Part shown: positions 9,948-20,211 of the stretch, piece after piece
Layout: every line of letters begins with the position of its first letter
How positions within the stretch are numbered: the first letter of the stretch is position 1
Source of the DNA: Ditibartonella apis
GTDB taxonomy: Bacteria; Pseudomonadota; Alphaproteobacteria; Rhizobiales; Rhizobiaceae
Direction: 5' to 3'
DNA length: 64,000 bases
Assembly: GCF_001952075.1 (NCBI RefSeq)
Contig: NZ_LXYU01000003.1
Span: forward strand, 372,001 to 436,000
Notes under the pieces: generated by a model
Told to the model about the DNA's origin: nothing
Database searches by the model: none
The model's input: only the letters and a program-made list of their open reading frames with translations
Program-made: the position numbers and the translations under genes

Positions 9948-11339
9948 ATGATTATAGTCAATTCTTTCAAAAATAAAAAAGTAGCACTCTTCGGACTCGG
10001 TGGTTCGGGTGTTGCAACAGCAAAATCGCTTCTTGCCGGTGGTGCGGAAGTTCTCGCATGGGACGACAAGATGGAGACCGTCGAAAAAACGCGGGGCCAG
10101 AATATACCGGTGAGCGATCTTCATAACGTCGATTGGTCCAAAATTTCGGCTCTCGTTCTAGCTCCCGGTGTGCCGCTCACCAATCCGGAGCCCCACTGGA
10201 CAGTCAAACTTGCAAAAGCGGCCGGTGTCGAAATTATCGGCGACATCGAACTGTTTATTCGCGAGCGCAACGCTTATCTCGAACATCATAAACTTTCCGA
10301 CGAGGATATGCCATTCATTGCAATTACCGGCACCAATGGCAAATCGACTACAACAGCACTCATCAATCACCTATTGAACGAGAGTGGAAAATTGTCGGAA
10401 ATGGGTGGCAATATCGGCACCGCTATTCTGTCGCTTGAAGCATTTGAGAAAAATCGTTTTTATGTGATTGAATGCTCGTCTTTCCAGATTGATCTCACAC
10501 CGTCCATCAATCCGACTGTCGGCATTCTTCTTAATATCTCGCCAGATCATATCGACCGGCACGGGACATTTGCCCATTATTGCGAAATCAAGAAACGGCT
10601 GGTAAACGGCGCGAAAACGGCACTCGTTGCGGTTGATGATGAAAACTCGACAAAAATCTATGAAGAGCTTTTACATGACCATCATAAAGTTTATCCGGTA
10701 TCAAAAGACAAGGTTTTGAAGAGCGGATATTATGCTGTTAAAGACGAGCTTTTTAGTGTGGAGAATGGCAAACCGGAAGCACGTTTGTCGCTTTCCGGAA
10801 TTTCCTCGCTTCGCGGCAGCCACAATGCCCAGAATGCGTTAATGGCACTCGCCACCCTTGATATTTTGAAAATAAAACCGGTTGAATTGCAGCGGATCTT
10901 TGCCTCCTATGTCGGGCTGCCGCACCGTATGCAGCAGGTCAGAAAAATCGGCCATGCTCTTTATGTCGACGATAGCAAGGCAACCAATGCCGAGGCCAGT
11001 GCACCGGCACTTGCCACCTTTGACCATATTTACTGGATTATCGGTGGTCTTGCAAAAGAAGGCGGCATTAACGCTTTGAAAGATTATTTTCCAAAAATCC
11101 GTAAAGCCTATCTCATTGGTGATGCTGCGGAAGATTTCGCCCGCACTATCAACGGAGCATTTCCGATTTCAATGTCGGGAACACTGGAAAAAGCTGTTCA
11201 GGAAGCCCATCAGGATGCGGGGGCAGACAAAGCGGAAGAAGTGGCCGTTCTGCTTTCGCCTGCTTGTGCAAGCTATGACCAGTTTAAAAATTACGGCGCT
11301 CGCGGTGATGCCTTCAAGGCTTTTGTAAAAGCGTTGTAA
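9948..11339 (+). CDS. murD: UDP-MurNAc-L-alanine:D-glutamate ligase
   Basis: MurD adds D-glutamate to UDP-MurNAc-L-Ala. The 463-residue protein begins with a Rossmann-type GLGGSGVATAKSLL segment, carries the ATP loop GTNGKST at about residues 128-134, has SPDHIDRHGTF in the central domain and DDSKATNAEA and LLSPACASYDQF in the C-terminal domain. It closes the first transcription unit of the cluster. An intrinsic terminator lies 28 bp downstream, and ftsW starts only after a 182-bp gap. Confidence 0.97.
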   Translation: MIIVNSFKNKKVALFGLGGSGVATAKSLLAGGAEVLAWDDKMETVEKTRGQNIPVSDLHNVDWSKISALVLAPGVPLTNPEPHWTVKLAKAAGVEIIGDIELFIRERNAYLEHHKLSDEDMPFIAITGTNGKSTTTALINHLLNESGKLSEMGGNIGTAILSLEAFEKNRFYVIECSSFQIDLTPSINPTVGILLNISPDHIDRHGTFAHYCEIKKRLVNGAKTALVAVDDENSTKIYEELLHDHHKVYPVSKDKVLKSGYYAVKDELFSVENGKPEARLSLSGISSLRGSHNAQNALMALATLDILKIKPVELQRIFASYVGLPHRMQQVRKIGHALYVDDSKATNAEASAPALATFDHIYWIIGGLAKEGGINALKDYFPKIRKAYLIGDAAEDFARTINGAFPISMSGTLEKAVQEAHQDAGADKAEEVAVLLSPACASYDQFKNYGARGDAFKAFVKAL

Positions 11340-11366
11340 TCTCCGCTTTTGTTTCTCCTATATTTT

Positions 11367-11403
11367 ATGGCTTCGGTTTAAGAACGCTGAAGCCATTTTT
11401 TTT
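11367..11403 (+). terminator. Intrinsic terminator after murD
   Basis: ATGGCTTC (11367-11374) pairs perfectly with GAAGCCAT (11389-11396) across a 14-nt loop. The stem is followed by an unbroken run of T to 11403. This breaks the division cluster between murD and ftsW. Confidence 0.8.
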
Positions 11404-11420
11404 GTCCAATAATTAAAAAG

Positions 11421-11436
11421 TTTAGTCGACGTTAAC
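11421..11436 (+). promoter_or_regulatory. Possible CtrA-binding site upstream of ftsW
   Basis: TTTA-N7-TTAAC at 11421-11436 differs by one base from the CtrA consensus TTAA-N7-TTAA(C). It lies 86 bp before ftsW and just after the murD terminator, where a fresh promoter is needed. CtrA controls cell-cycle and division genes in Caulobacter and in Brucella/Sinorhizobium relatives. Single sites of this kind can occur by chance. Confidence 0.35.
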
Positions 11437-11521
11437 CAACCGGAATCCTTTTCGGCGTAATTTCAAGGGGCGAATGAGCAAAAGTTGTGCTTGACTGGAT
11501 GATAGTGACAAAGGGGTTGAA

Positions 11522-12667
11522 ATGGTTTCTCGTGCAGACCGTGGACCGATAGCCAATTGGTGGTGGACAATAGACCGGCCAATTCTGGCAGCCTGTCTCA
11601 TGTTAATGGGGCTTGGCATTATGCTTTCCTTTGCTGCAAGTCCTACCGTTGCAAGCAAAATCGGTATTGCAGACAGCTTCTATTTTGTGCGTTGGCACAT
11701 CATTTTCAGCTTCCCCGCACTTTTTACGATGATTTTTGTTTCCTTTTTTACTCCGCGCAACATTCGCCGGTTTTGTGCACTGCTATTGCTTGTAACGCTT
11801 GTTCTATTGGTCGCAACCTTATTATTCGGAGCTGAAGTCAAGGGGTCGAGGCGGTGGATTTCCGTGCTTGGCGTATCCGTTCAGGCATCCGAATTCATGA
11901 AACCGGCTTTCGTCGTTATGTCGGCATGGCTTTTTTCCGATCAGACCCGTAAAAATGGCATTCCCGGCTTTTTGCTTGCCATTATTCTTTATGCAACATG
12001 CGCATGCCTTCTGGTGCTTGAACCCGATATCGGGCAGACAATGCTGATCAGTGCCACTTGGGGCGGCTTGTTCTTCCTTGCCGGTGTGCCGATTTTCATT
12101 ATTATTCTGTTCATCGGGCTTGCAATTGTCGGCGGTTTTGGTGCCTATCTCTTCGTTCACCACGTTCAGGAACGTGTCAACGGGTTTTTGACCGGCGAAG
12201 GCGATACTTTTCAGGTGGATGTCGGACGCGAAGCGATTTTGCATGGCGGCTGGTTCGGGCAGGGGCCGGGCGAGGGGACTGTCAAACGTATTGTTCCTGA
12301 TAGTCACACCGACTTTGTATTTTCGGTGGCTGCGGAAGAATATGGCATTGTTCTTTGCCTGCTGATTGTTGCACTTTTTGCATTCATCGTTATCAGATCC
12401 ATGAAAATTGCTATGAACGAACGGGATTCTTTTACCCGCTTTGCCATTGCCGGCATGGCTATTCTGTTCGGTTGCCAATCCATGATCAATATGGCAGTGA
12501 ACTTGCACTTGATGCCACCAAAAGGCATGACTTTGCCATTTATCTCTTATGGCGGTTCGTCTATGGTGGCCATTGCGATTTCCATGGGAATCTTGTTGAG
12601 CTTGACGCGCAGACGCCCTGAAGCAAGGCTTTCCGCGTCGTTACCGACAATTATGCCGGCGGTGTAA
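11522..12667 (+). CDS. ftsW: Septal peptidoglycan glycosyltransferase FtsW (SEDS family)
   Basis: FtsW polymerises lipid II into glycan strands at the septum with FtsI. The 381-residue protein has about ten membrane helices and the SEDS-family signatures [26 protein letters not shown], the periplasmic VGQ-type region ending [26 protein letters not shown], and the final [10 protein letters not shown]. The conserved aspartate before the extracellular loop (EPDIG) is present. An AAAGGGG ribosome-binding site supports the ATG at 11522. It opens a second unit, ftsW-murG-murC-murB, with only 1 bp to murG. Confidence 0.96.
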   Translation: MVSRADRGPIANWWWTIDRPILAACLMLMGLGIMLSFAASPTVASKIGIADSFYFVRWHIIFSFPALFTMIFVSFFTPRNIRRFCALLLLVTLVLLVATLLFGAEVKGSRRWISVLGVSVQASEFMKPAFVVMSAWLFSDQTRKNGIPGFLLAIILYATCACLLVLEPDIGQTMLISATWGGLFFLAGVPIFIIILFIGLAIVGGFGAYLFVHHVQERVNGFLTGEGDTFQVDVGREAILHGGWFGQGPGEGTVKRIVPDSHTDFVFSVAAEEYGIVLCLLIVALFAFIVIRSMKIAMNERDSFTRFAIAGMAILFGCQSMINMAVNLHLMPPKGMTLPFISYGGSSMVAIAISMGILLSLTRRRPEARLSASLPTIMPAV

Positions 12668-12668
12668 A

Positions 12669-13793
12669 ATGACTGATAAAAAAACAATTGTTCTGGTTGC
12701 GGGCGGCACCGGTGGCCATCTTTTTGCTGCTGAAGCTTTAAAAGGCGAACTCGTCCGGCGGGGCTATGATGTCCATTTGATTACCGATGACAGGGCGAGA
12801 CGCTTTGTACGCACATTTGACGATGATCATGTGCACGTCATTCCCTCGGCAACCATAACGAGCAAAAATCCTTTCGCAGTTGCACGAACGCTCTGGCAAC
12901 TCTTGAAAGGTGTGCGCGCATCACGGCGGCTATTCAGGAAATTGCGGCCGGTTCTTGTCGTCGGATTTGGTGGATATCCCACATTGCCACCGCTTTATGC
13001 GGCAAAGTCGATCGGTTTGCGCGCTTTTATTCACGAGCAAAATGCAGTGATGGGGCGCGCCAATAAAGCTTTGGCTGCACGGGTTGATGCGATTGCCGGT
13101 GGTTTTCTTGAAGATGAAGGGCAGTATAAAGACAAGATTGTTGTAACCGGCAATCCGGTTCGCGACGCGGTGATTGACGCCTCAAACCAGCCATATCGTC
13201 CGTCTGATGGAACTGATGTATTTAATCTGCTGATTTTCGGCGGCAGTCAGGGCGCTTCATTTTTCAACGAAGTTGTACCGGCGGCGGTAAAACTACTTGG
13301 CAATGATGTCAAAAAACGCCTCCATATTGTCCAGCAGGTCAGGGGCGACGATAAGGAACTCCTGGAAACCTATCGGAATCTCCAAGTCGAAGCCGAAGTT
13401 AAAGAATTTTTCGAGGATATGCCGAAGCGTATTGCCGATGCACATTTTATTATCGCACGGTCGGGCGCTTCGACAGTGTCGGAAATTGCAGCAATCGGTC
13501 GACCCGCTTTGCTTGTTCCTTATCCTTACGCACTTGATCACGATCAGGCAGCCAATGCTGCGAGGCTCGCGGCAACAGGTGCCGTTAAAGTGATGCAGCA
13601 GAAAGAACTTGATAGCCAAGAGCTTGCAAAAATGATTGATGCTGTTGCCAAAAATAGCACTCTTCTCGTTACACAGGCAAAAGCTGCCAAAACTGCAGGT
13701 CATAGAGATGCCACAAAAAAATTGGCAGATCTTGCAGAAGCATTGGTGGCGGGCAAAACAGTAAAAGAATATAAAGAAGGAGAAACTTCATGA
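12669..13793 (+). CDS. murG: Lipid II-forming GlcNAc transferase
   Basis: MurG transfers GlcNAc from UDP-GlcNAc to lipid I on the cytoplasmic face of the membrane, giving lipid II. The 374-residue GT-B enzyme has the first glycine-rich loop [15 protein letters not shown] near the N-terminus, [23 protein letters not shown], the second loop [11 protein letters not shown], and the sugar-binding [20 protein letters not shown] region with DHDQAANA. It overlaps murC by 4 bp, and murC has an AAGGAG ribosome-binding site within murG. Confidence 0.97.
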   Translation: MTDKKTIVLVAGGTGGHLFAAEALKGELVRRGYDVHLITDDRARRFVRTFDDDHVHVIPSATITSKNPFAVARTLWQLLKGVRASRRLFRKLRPVLVVGFGGYPTLPPLYAAKSIGLRAFIHEQNAVMGRANKALAARVDAIAGGFLEDEGQYKDKIVVTGNPVRDAVIDASNQPYRPSDGTDVFNLLIFGGSQGASFFNEVVPAAVKLLGNDVKKRLHIVQQVRGDDKELLETYRNLQVEAEVKEFFEDMPKRIADAHFIIARSGASTVSEIAAIGRPALLVPYPYALDHDQAANAARLAATGAVKVMQQKELDSQELAKMIDAVAKNSTLLVTQAKAAKTAGHRDATKKLADLAEALVAGKTVKEYKEGETS

Positions 13794-15199
13794 AAATGCC
13801 CTTGAGTATTGGCCTTATCCACTTTGTAGGAATTGGGGGCATAGGCATGAGCGGTATTGCCGAAGTGCTCCATAATCTTGGTTATAAAGTTCAAGGTTCC
13901 GATCAGGCGGACAATGCCAATGTCGAGCGTTTGCGCGCCCATGGAATAAAAATTCATGTCGGCCACAGTGCCGATAATCTTGGGCAGGCAGAAGTTGTCG
14001 TTGTTTCAACCGCTATTCATAAAAATAATCCGGAATATATTGCAGCCAAAGAACGGCATTTGCCAATTGTAAGGCGGGCTGAAATGCTTGCAGAATTGAT
14101 GCGTTTCAAACAGGCTGTTGCCATTGGCGGTACGCACGGAAAAACCACGACCACATCACTCATCGGCACGCTTTTGGAAGCCGGTAATATGGACCCGACT
14201 GTGATCAATGGCGGTATTGTCAACGCTTATGGTACCAATGCTCGTATGGGGGAAGGTGACTGGATGGTGGTCGAAGCCGACGAAAGCGATGGTACATTTT
14301 TGAAACTTCCTGCCGATGTTGCGGTTGTTACCAATATTGATCCTGAACATCTCGACCATTACGGCACGTTCGAGGCTGAACGTGAGGCTTACTTGCAATT
14401 TGTCGAGAATGTCCCCTTTTACGGTTTTGGCGTCATGTGTCTTGATCATCCGGAAGTGCAAGCATTGGTGAGCCGCATTGATGATCGCCGCGTTATTACT
14501 TACGGCTCTAACCCGCAGGCGGATGTGCGTTTTCTGAACCACCATATGGAAGGCCCGAAATCGCATTTCGATGTTGTCATCCGCTCGCGTAAAACCGGCG
14601 CGGTTATCGAGATGAAAAAACTGGTTTTGCCAATGCCTGGCCGTCATAATGTTCTTAATGCCACGGCAGCCATTGCTGTTGCCCACGAACTTGGCGTTTC
14701 TGATGACGCCATTATCAAAGGATTGGCGGGCTTTGGTGGTGTCAAACGCCGCTTTACCCATACCGGTAGCTGGAACGGAGTGGAAATTTTCGATGACTAT
14801 GGACACCATCCGGTTGAAATAAAGGCTGTGCTGAAAGCAGCGCGTGAAAGTGTAAAAGGTCGTGTGATTGCTATTGCGCAGCCACACCGTTATACACGCC
14901 TTCATAACCTTTTTGACGAATTTGCCACCTGTTTCAATGATGCCGACACAATTCTCGTCGCTCCGGTTTATCCGGCCGGAGAAGACCCGATTGAAGGTGT
15001 TAACTCGAAAGCTCTGGTTGACCGGATCAAAACTGCCGGCCACCGTGATGCTCGTTATATTGCCGACCCGAAAGAAATCGCTCCGATCGTGAGAAAAATT
15101 GCAAAGCCCGGTGATTATGTTGTGTTCCTCGGGGCTGGCAATATTACACAATGGGCTTATGCTCTCCCCAATGAATTGGCAGATCTTGATAAAAAATAA
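13790..15199 (+). CDS. murC: UDP-MurNAc:L-alanine ligase
   Basis: MurC starts stem-peptide assembly by joining L-alanine to UDP-MurNAc. The 469-residue protein has the N-terminal UDP-binding [11 protein letters not shown] motif, the ATP loop GGTHGKTT at residues 113-120, the [10 protein letters not shown] block, [12 protein letters not shown], and the C-terminal [13 protein letters not shown] and QPHRYTR motifs. All are typical of MurC. A strong ribosome-binding site (AAGGAG, about 13780) favours ATG 13790. murB follows after 11 bp. Confidence 0.97.
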   Translation: MKMPLSIGLIHFVGIGGIGMSGIAEVLHNLGYKVQGSDQADNANVERLRAHGIKIHVGHSADNLGQAEVVVVSTAIHKNNPEYIAAKERHLPIVRRAEMLAELMRFKQAVAIGGTHGKTTTTSLIGTLLEAGNMDPTVINGGIVNAYGTNARMGEGDWMVVEADESDGTFLKLPADVAVVTNIDPEHLDHYGTFEAEREAYLQFVENVPFYGFGVMCLDHPEVQALVSRIDDRRVITYGSNPQADVRFLNHHMEGPKSHFDVVIRSRKTGAVIEMKKLVLPMPGRHNVLNATAAIAVAHELGVSDDAIIKGLAGFGGVKRRFTHTGSWNGVEIFDDYGHHPVEIKAVLKAARESVKGRVIAIAQPHRYTRLHNLFDEFATCFNDADTILVAPVYPAGEDPIEGVNSKALVDRIKTAGHRDARYIADPKEIAPIVRKIAKPGDYVVFLGAGNITQWAYALPNELADLDKK

Positions 15200-15210
15200 G
15201 TTTTAGTTAG

Positions 15211-16185
15211 ATGATAGATGGCGAAGCACTTTTAAAGCGGTTGCAACCTTCTCTTGAAGGTATAAGAGGGCGAATTCACCCGAATGTGGATATGAGCAAA
15301 GTCACCTGGTTTCGAGCCGGTGGCCTTGCCGAAGTCTTCTATCAACCGGCAGATGAAGCCGATCTAGCGGTTTTTTTAAAAAAATTGCCGCGGGATGTGC
15401 CGATAACAATTGTCGGCATCGGTTCCAATTTGTTGATACGTGATGGCGGCATTGCCGGCGTAACAATCCGCCTTTCGGCTAAAGGCTTCGGCGAAACCCA
15501 GCAAGTTTCGCAGACGCGTATTTTTGCCGGTGCCGCAACGACCGATAAAAGGCTTGCTTCTGTTGCCCTTGAGGCGGGAATTTCAGGCTTTCATTTTTAT
15601 TGTGGCATACCGGGTGGTCTCGGTGGAGCATTGAAGATGAATGGCGGTGCGAATGGCGGTGAAACAGCGCAACATGTTGTTGAAGTCTATGCACTCGACC
15701 GCGAAGGAAAACGCCATATCCTCAATCTATCGGATATGCACTATTCCTATCGTCAATCAAAAGTCGACGATGGTTTGATCTTTGTTGGAGCACTGCTTGA
15801 AGGCCAAAAAGGTAATAAGGAAGATATCAAGAAAGCCATGGACGAGGCCATTCGTCACCGTGAAGAGGTTCAACCGATCCGCGAAAAAACCGGTGGTTCA
15901 ACCTTCCGTAACCCGGAGGGCACGTCGGCTTGGAAAGTCATTGATGAAGCAGGTTGCCGTGGTTTGACAATTGGTGGTGCCGAGATGAGCACCATGCACT
16001 GCAACTTCATGATCAACACCGGCAATGCAACTGCCTATGATCTCGAGCTTTTAGGCGAAACAGTAAGGAAACGAGTGTTTGAAAAAACCGGAATTAACCT
16101 CCATTGGGAAATCAAACGTATAGGCCAATTTGTGACCGGTAAAGAAGTCAAGCCATTTGTGCCGTCTCCTTCAGATAACGCATAA
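15211..16185 (+). CDS. murB: UDP-N-acetylenolpyruvoylglucosamine reductase
   Basis: MurB is an FAD enzyme that reduces UDP-GlcNAc-enolpyruvate to UDP-MurNAc with NADPH. The 324-residue protein carries the FAD-binding [13 protein letters not shown] and [14 protein letters not shown]-like segments, [18 protein letters not shown], the catalytic-region [10 protein letters not shown], and [29 protein letters not shown]. It is a type IIa-like rhizobial MurB. It ends the ftsW-murG-murC-murB unit. The 843 bp that follow are without a supported gene, which is unusual inside this cluster. Confidence 0.97.
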   Translation: MIDGEALLKRLQPSLEGIRGRIHPNVDMSKVTWFRAGGLAEVFYQPADEADLAVFLKKLPRDVPITIVGIGSNLLIRDGGIAGVTIRLSAKGFGETQQVSQTRIFAGAATTDKRLASVALEAGISGFHFYCGIPGGLGGALKMNGGANGGETAQHVVEVYALDREGKRHILNLSDMHYSYRQSKVDDGLIFVGALLEGQKGNKEDIKKAMDEAIRHREEVQPIREKTGGSTFRNPEGTSAWKVIDEAGCRGLTIGGAEMSTMHCNFMINTGNATAYDLELLGETVRKRVFEKTGINLHWEIKRIGQFVTGKEVKPFVPSPSDNA

Positions 16186-17012
16186 ATAATGGAAGGATGA
16201 GCTTATTACGATGGCTCGTCCAGTTACCATAGATGACTGTAAGTGGAAATTATCGCAACAACTAGAATAATTTTTCGGGAAATGGACGGTTGCTCGTCTG
16301 TCTATTTCAATTCTTGCGATGTTTGTTCATTCCTATGCTTGTTGCCTTTGAAGCGCCGCAAGTCATCACAAAACGCTTTAATAAGTTAAAAATAAATACA
16401 ATCTGTTTTTTATAAATAAAATTTATTGCGAATTTTCTTATAAAATAAGAAATGTTTGGCATAAAACCAATTTATGCGTTTGTTATTTTGATTAAGCAAA
16501 TACAGAATACGATTTAAAGTGTTATTAAATATTAGCGTGGAAAAAATGAAACTGCTTTGGAATGGCTGTGTTTCCTTGCAAACCACTAGGCGAAAATTTT
16601 ATGATAACACTTGGTTATTTATGATTTTTTATTGCCATTACGCATCAAAAAACGGAAACTATTTCGGTGAAGAAAGCGGGCAAACAGTTGGTAGCAATAA
16701 ATATAGAAAAATTTTCTAAAAATATAAATGTTTCAATTTGAAATTTTCACGTTTTTCAGAGATGCGAATTTTATGCTTCTTCGAAAAAGCCAAGCATGAA
16801 AAAAAACTGAAAAAAATCTATGAGTCATTTCAAGGGGATGAACGGAATTTCACCTTACGAATCAGCATCTTGCACTTTGCAGGACTTGTCATGGAAGGCC
16901 GATTCTGATTCATTATGGTTAACGCTAGTCCATTGATTCGCAAGGATGATTTGGAATTCAAAACGATCAATTGTATCGGTTTGATGCAAGGGGACTAAAT
17001 ATAGTAGTTGCT
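16186..17012. other. Long AT-rich gap inside the division cluster
   Basis: About 830 bp between murB and ddl, clearly more AT-rich than the flanking genes between about 16360 and 16820. The only open frame on the forward strand of note (16519-16719, 66 codons) has a GTG start, no ribosome-binding site and no family resemblance. I see no terminator with a clear T-run and no mobile-element ends. A promoter for ddl-ftsQ-ftsA must lie within it. Confidence 0.5.
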
Positions 17013-17028
17013 GAGGGAGCTTTTGAGC

Positions 17029-17949
17029 ATGGCAAGCAAGCACGTTGCCGTATTGATGGGTGGTTTTTCTTCTGAAAGGCCGATCAGTTTGTCCTCCGGC
17101 GCAGCCTGTGCGGAAGCTCTCGAAAGTGTCGGCTATAAAGTCACCAAAGTGGATGTCGGGCGTGATGTTGCTTCGAAACTGGCCGAAATAAAACCTGATG
17201 TCGCGTTCAATGCTTTGCACGGAATTTTCGGTGAAGATGGGCGCATTCAGGGCATATTGGAATTTTTGCAAATTCCCTACACCCATTCGGGTGTTCTGGC
17301 ATCTGCTCTTGCTATGGATAAAGGGCGGGCAAAAATTGTTGCCTCGGCAAATGGCGTCTCGGTGGCACCGTCACGTGTTATGAACCGTTTTGAAATTGGC
17401 AAAACTCATCCGATCGAACCACCTTATGTCATTAAGCCTGTCTATGAAGGGTCAAGTTTCGGCGTTGTTATTGTCAAAGCCGGTCAGAACACACCGCCCG
17501 CAGAAATAACCGGTTCATCCTGGCATTATGGTGATGATGTTATTGTTGAAAAATACGTTGCCGGACGTGAGCTTACGTGCACAGTTTTGGGCGACAAAGC
17601 ACTGGATGTTTGCGAAATTGTGCCGGATAAAGAATTCCAGTTCTACGATTTTCAATCAAAATACAAACCGGGCGGGTCAAAACACGTTTGTCCTGCATCA
17701 CTTTCACCAAATATTTACCAAAATGTGCAAAGGATGTCGGTAGCGGCACATCAGGCATTAGGGTGCAAGGGTGTTAGCCGTTCGGATTTTCGTTATGACG
17801 AGGAAAAGGGTGAGTTGGTCTGGTTGGAAATCAATACGCAACCCGGAATGACACCGACATCACTTGTTCCCGATATGGCGAAAGTTTCAGGTCTTTCATT
17901 TGGTGACCTCGTAAAATGGATGGTGGAGGACGCGTCGTGTATGCGTTGA
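17029..17949 (+). CDS. ddl: D-alanine-D-alanine ligase
   Basis: Ddl makes the D-Ala-D-Ala dipeptide that MurF adds, using ATP. The 306-residue ATP-grasp protein has [20 protein letters not shown] at the N-terminus, the [16 protein letters not shown] block, [23 protein letters not shown], and the C-terminal [17 protein letters not shown] metal-site motif. ATG 17029 is preferred because GAGGGAG lies about 9 bp upstream. A TTG at 17008 would add seven residues with no support. The gene overlaps ftsQ slightly. Confidence 0.96.
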   Translation: MASKHVAVLMGGFSSERPISLSSGAACAEALESVGYKVTKVDVGRDVASKLAEIKPDVAFNALHGIFGEDGRIQGILEFLQIPYTHSGVLASALAMDKGRAKIVASANGVSVAPSRVMNRFEIGKTHPIEPPYVIKPVYEGSSFGVVIVKAGQNTPPAEITGSSWHYGDDVIVEKYVAGRELTCTVLGDKALDVCEIVPDKEFQFYDFQSKYKPGGSKHVCPASLSPNIYQNVQRMSVAAHQALGCKGVSRSDFRYDEEKGELVWLEINTQPGMTPTSLVPDMAKVSGLSFGDLVKWMVEDASCMR

Positions 17950-18845
17950 ACAGTCAGAACGGAGATGGTTTTTCGACGCCTGTCATGTCGAATTTGCCCC
18001 GCCTCTACAGGCGGTTGCGGCGTACTGTCTCGCAACTCGTTTTGGCCGATATCGAGCTGCCACGCCATTTTGGCACGTTTGCAGCAGTTCTTTTTTTAGG
18101 GGCAACGGCTCTCTATGGTATTTCAGCCGGTGGCCACACCGATGAGGTGGTGAAAGCTACTACCTCGACATTCGGTTTTGCAGTTGAAGATGTGGAGATT
18201 GCCGGCAATAACAGAATGTCGGAACTTGACGTTCTTTCGGCGCTTGGACTTGACGGCGAAACTTCAATGATAGGTTTTGATGCTGTTGAAGCGCGTAAAG
18301 TTTTAAGCGAATTGCCGTGGGTGCAATCGGTTGATGTGCAAAAAATCTATCCCGATCGCGTACGTGTTTCGCTTGTCGAACGCCAGCCATACGCCGTCTG
18401 GCAACATGGCGATGACCTTGACATTATCGATAATGACGGCAGGGTTATCGTTCCTTTCAAGCCCGGTCTTGCTGGTGATTTACCACTTGTTGTCGGTATT
18501 GGTGCCGATAAAAAAGCATCGGGCTTTGTACATGAATTAGCAGCTTTTCCCGAAATTCAGGAACATGTACGGGCTTATATACGTGTTGGTGACCGACGTT
18601 GGGATGTACTTCTTGATAATGGTGTTCGCATCAAATTGCCGGAAGTCAATGCTATGGCGAGACTTGCCGATGCAGTCAAAGCAGATAAGGAACAAGGGCT
18701 TTTTTCACGTGATGTGCTGAGTGTTGATTTACGGCTTCCTGATCGTATTACCGTTGCACTGTCGGACGAGGCAGTGGAACGACGCAATAACGTTGTTAAG
18801 GAAGAAGAGCGTCGCTTGAAGGCGCAGAAGGCAGGTCACGCATGA
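17937..18845 (+). CDS. ftsQ: Cell division protein FtsQ
   Basis: FtsQ is a bitopic divisome scaffold that binds FtsL and FtsB. The product has a basic cytoplasmic tail, one membrane helix (the [16 protein letters not shown] segment), a POTRA domain ([22 protein letters not shown]) and a beta domain containing [30 protein letters not shown], characteristic of the family. I favour GTG 17937, preceded by GGAGGA seven bases upstream, giving 302 residues. An in-frame ATG at 17916 would add seven. It overlaps the end of ddl by 13 bp and ftsA by 4 bp. Confidence 0.94.
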   Translation: MYALNSQNGDGFSTPVMSNLPRLYRRLRRTVSQLVLADIELPRHFGTFAAVLFLGATALYGISAGGHTDEVVKATTSTFGFAVEDVEIAGNNRMSELDVLSALGLDGETSMIGFDAVEARKVLSELPWVQSVDVQKIYPDRVRVSLVERQPYAVWQHGDDLDIIDNDGRVIVPFKPGLAGDLPLVVGIGADKKASGFVHELAAFPEIQEHVRAYIRVGDRRWDVLLDNGVRIKLPEVNAMARLADAVKADKEQGLFSRDVLSVDLRLPDRITVALSDEAVERRNNVVKEEERRLKAQKAGHA

Positions 18846-20140
18846 ATTTGCTTGGTTCAGGCCATAACGGATTGCGCAAGGCACGCCTGTTGACGGTGCT
18901 TGATATGGGGTCAAGCAAGGTTGTTTGTGTCATTGCCCGTTTGCGCCCGTTTGATCATATGCAATATCTTCCCGGCCGCACGCACCATATCGAAATATTG
19001 GGGTTCGGTGTACAGCGCTCTCGTGGAATAAAGTCCGGCGTCGTCATGGATATGGCAGCAGCCGAACAATCTGTTCGCTTGGCAGTTGATGCAGCCGAGA
19101 AAATGGCTGGCCTCATTGTCGATTCACTGATCGTCAATTTTTCGTCTGCCCGCTTGAGAAGCGTTGTCGTTCATGGTGAATATGATGTAAGCGGTCGTGA
19201 AGTTTCTTTGCGCGATGTCCGCTCGGTTCTGGCGAGTGCTTCGCAAAAGGCTTTCGAGCTTGATCGTCATATTGTTCATTCAATACCTCTTAGTTATTCG
19301 CTGGATAGTGAAAAAGGCATTTCCGACCCTGTCGGAATGACCGGTAATTTGCTTGGCGTAGATGTTCATGTTCTAACCGCAGAAACTGTACCGTTGCGAA
19401 ATCTGGAAGCCTGCATCAATCGTGCCCACATCAGTGTTGAAGCAATGGTTGCAACACCATTTGCAAGTGGCCTTGCAGTTCTGGTCGATGATGAAGCGCG
19501 TTTGGGCGCTGCCTGCATTGATATTGGTGGTGGCACCACGACATTTTCTGTTTTTTCGGATAACCGTTTTGTTCATGCCGATGCCATTCCTGTTGGCGGC
19601 AATCATGTAACACTTGATATTGCCCGCGGTTTTTCGATGCCTCTTGAAGATGCCGAAAGGCTCAAGGTTATGCACGGGTCGACACTTCCCGGAGGCGTCG
19701 ATGACCGCCATATGATCAGTATTTCGCCGATTGCCGACGAGCGTAGTGAAATGCAATATCCGCGCGCTGTGCTTACCCGGATTATTCAGGCACGGGTTGA
19801 AGAAATTCTTGAAATGGTGCGTGACCGTTTGAACCGCTCGGGCTTCGGTCATGTCATTGGAAAGCGTATCGTGTTGACTGGCGGCGGGAGCCAGTTAACT
19901 GGTTTGCCGGAAACGGCGAGAAAAATATTGGGACGCAATGTGCGGGTCGGCCGTCCACTCGGAGTATCGGGGCTGCCGACTTTGGCAAAAGGATCTGCTT
20001 TCTCGGCAGTCGTCGGTTTGATGATCTATCCGCAGACAACAAGTTTCGAGGAAAAAATTGTCCATACGATCGGTCAACTCAAGACTGGTACGGGGGGACG
20101 GTTTCAACGCGTAGGCCAATGGCTGCGCGAGAGTTTTTGA
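18842..20140 (+). CDS. ftsA: Cell division protein FtsA
   Basis: FtsA is an actin-like ATPase that tethers FtsZ filaments to the membrane and recruits later divisome proteins. The 432-residue protein has the phosphate-1 motif LDMGSSKVVCVI near residue 20, an SHS2 (1C) insert, the phosphate-2 block ACIDIGGGTTTFSVF, and the adenosine motif IVLTGGGSQLTGL. It ends in a short amphipathic segment (VGQWLRESF), the usual membrane-targeting helix. It is translationally coupled to ftsQ and lies 71 bp before ftsZ. Confidence 0.97.
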   Translation: MNLLGSGHNGLRKARLLTVLDMGSSKVVCVIARLRPFDHMQYLPGRTHHIEILGFGVQRSRGIKSGVVMDMAAAEQSVRLAVDAAEKMAGLIVDSLIVNFSSARLRSVVVHGEYDVSGREVSLRDVRSVLASASQKAFELDRHIVHSIPLSYSLDSEKGISDPVGMTGNLLGVDVHVLTAETVPLRNLEACINRAHISVEAMVATPFASGLAVLVDDEARLGAACIDIGGGTTTFSVFSDNRFVHADAIPVGGNHVTLDIARGFSMPLEDAERLKVMHGSTLPGGVDDRHMISISPIADERSEMQYPRAVLTRIIQARVEEILEMVRDRLNRSGFGHVIGKRIVLTGGGSQLTGLPETARKILGRNVRVGRPLGVSGLPTLAKGSAFSAVVGLMIYPQTTSFEEKIVHTIGQLKTGTGGRFQRVGQWLRESF

Positions 20141-20211
20141 GTTGTTGAGTTATGTTTTTAAAATTCTACCGCTAAGGGCTTTGCGGTGTACTTATTGAGA
20201 AGGAAAAGACA

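Noticed and set aside
16519-16719. 66-codon frame in the murB-ddl gap
   Set aside because: GTG start without a ribosome-binding site and AT-driven amino acid content. Unlikely to be translated.
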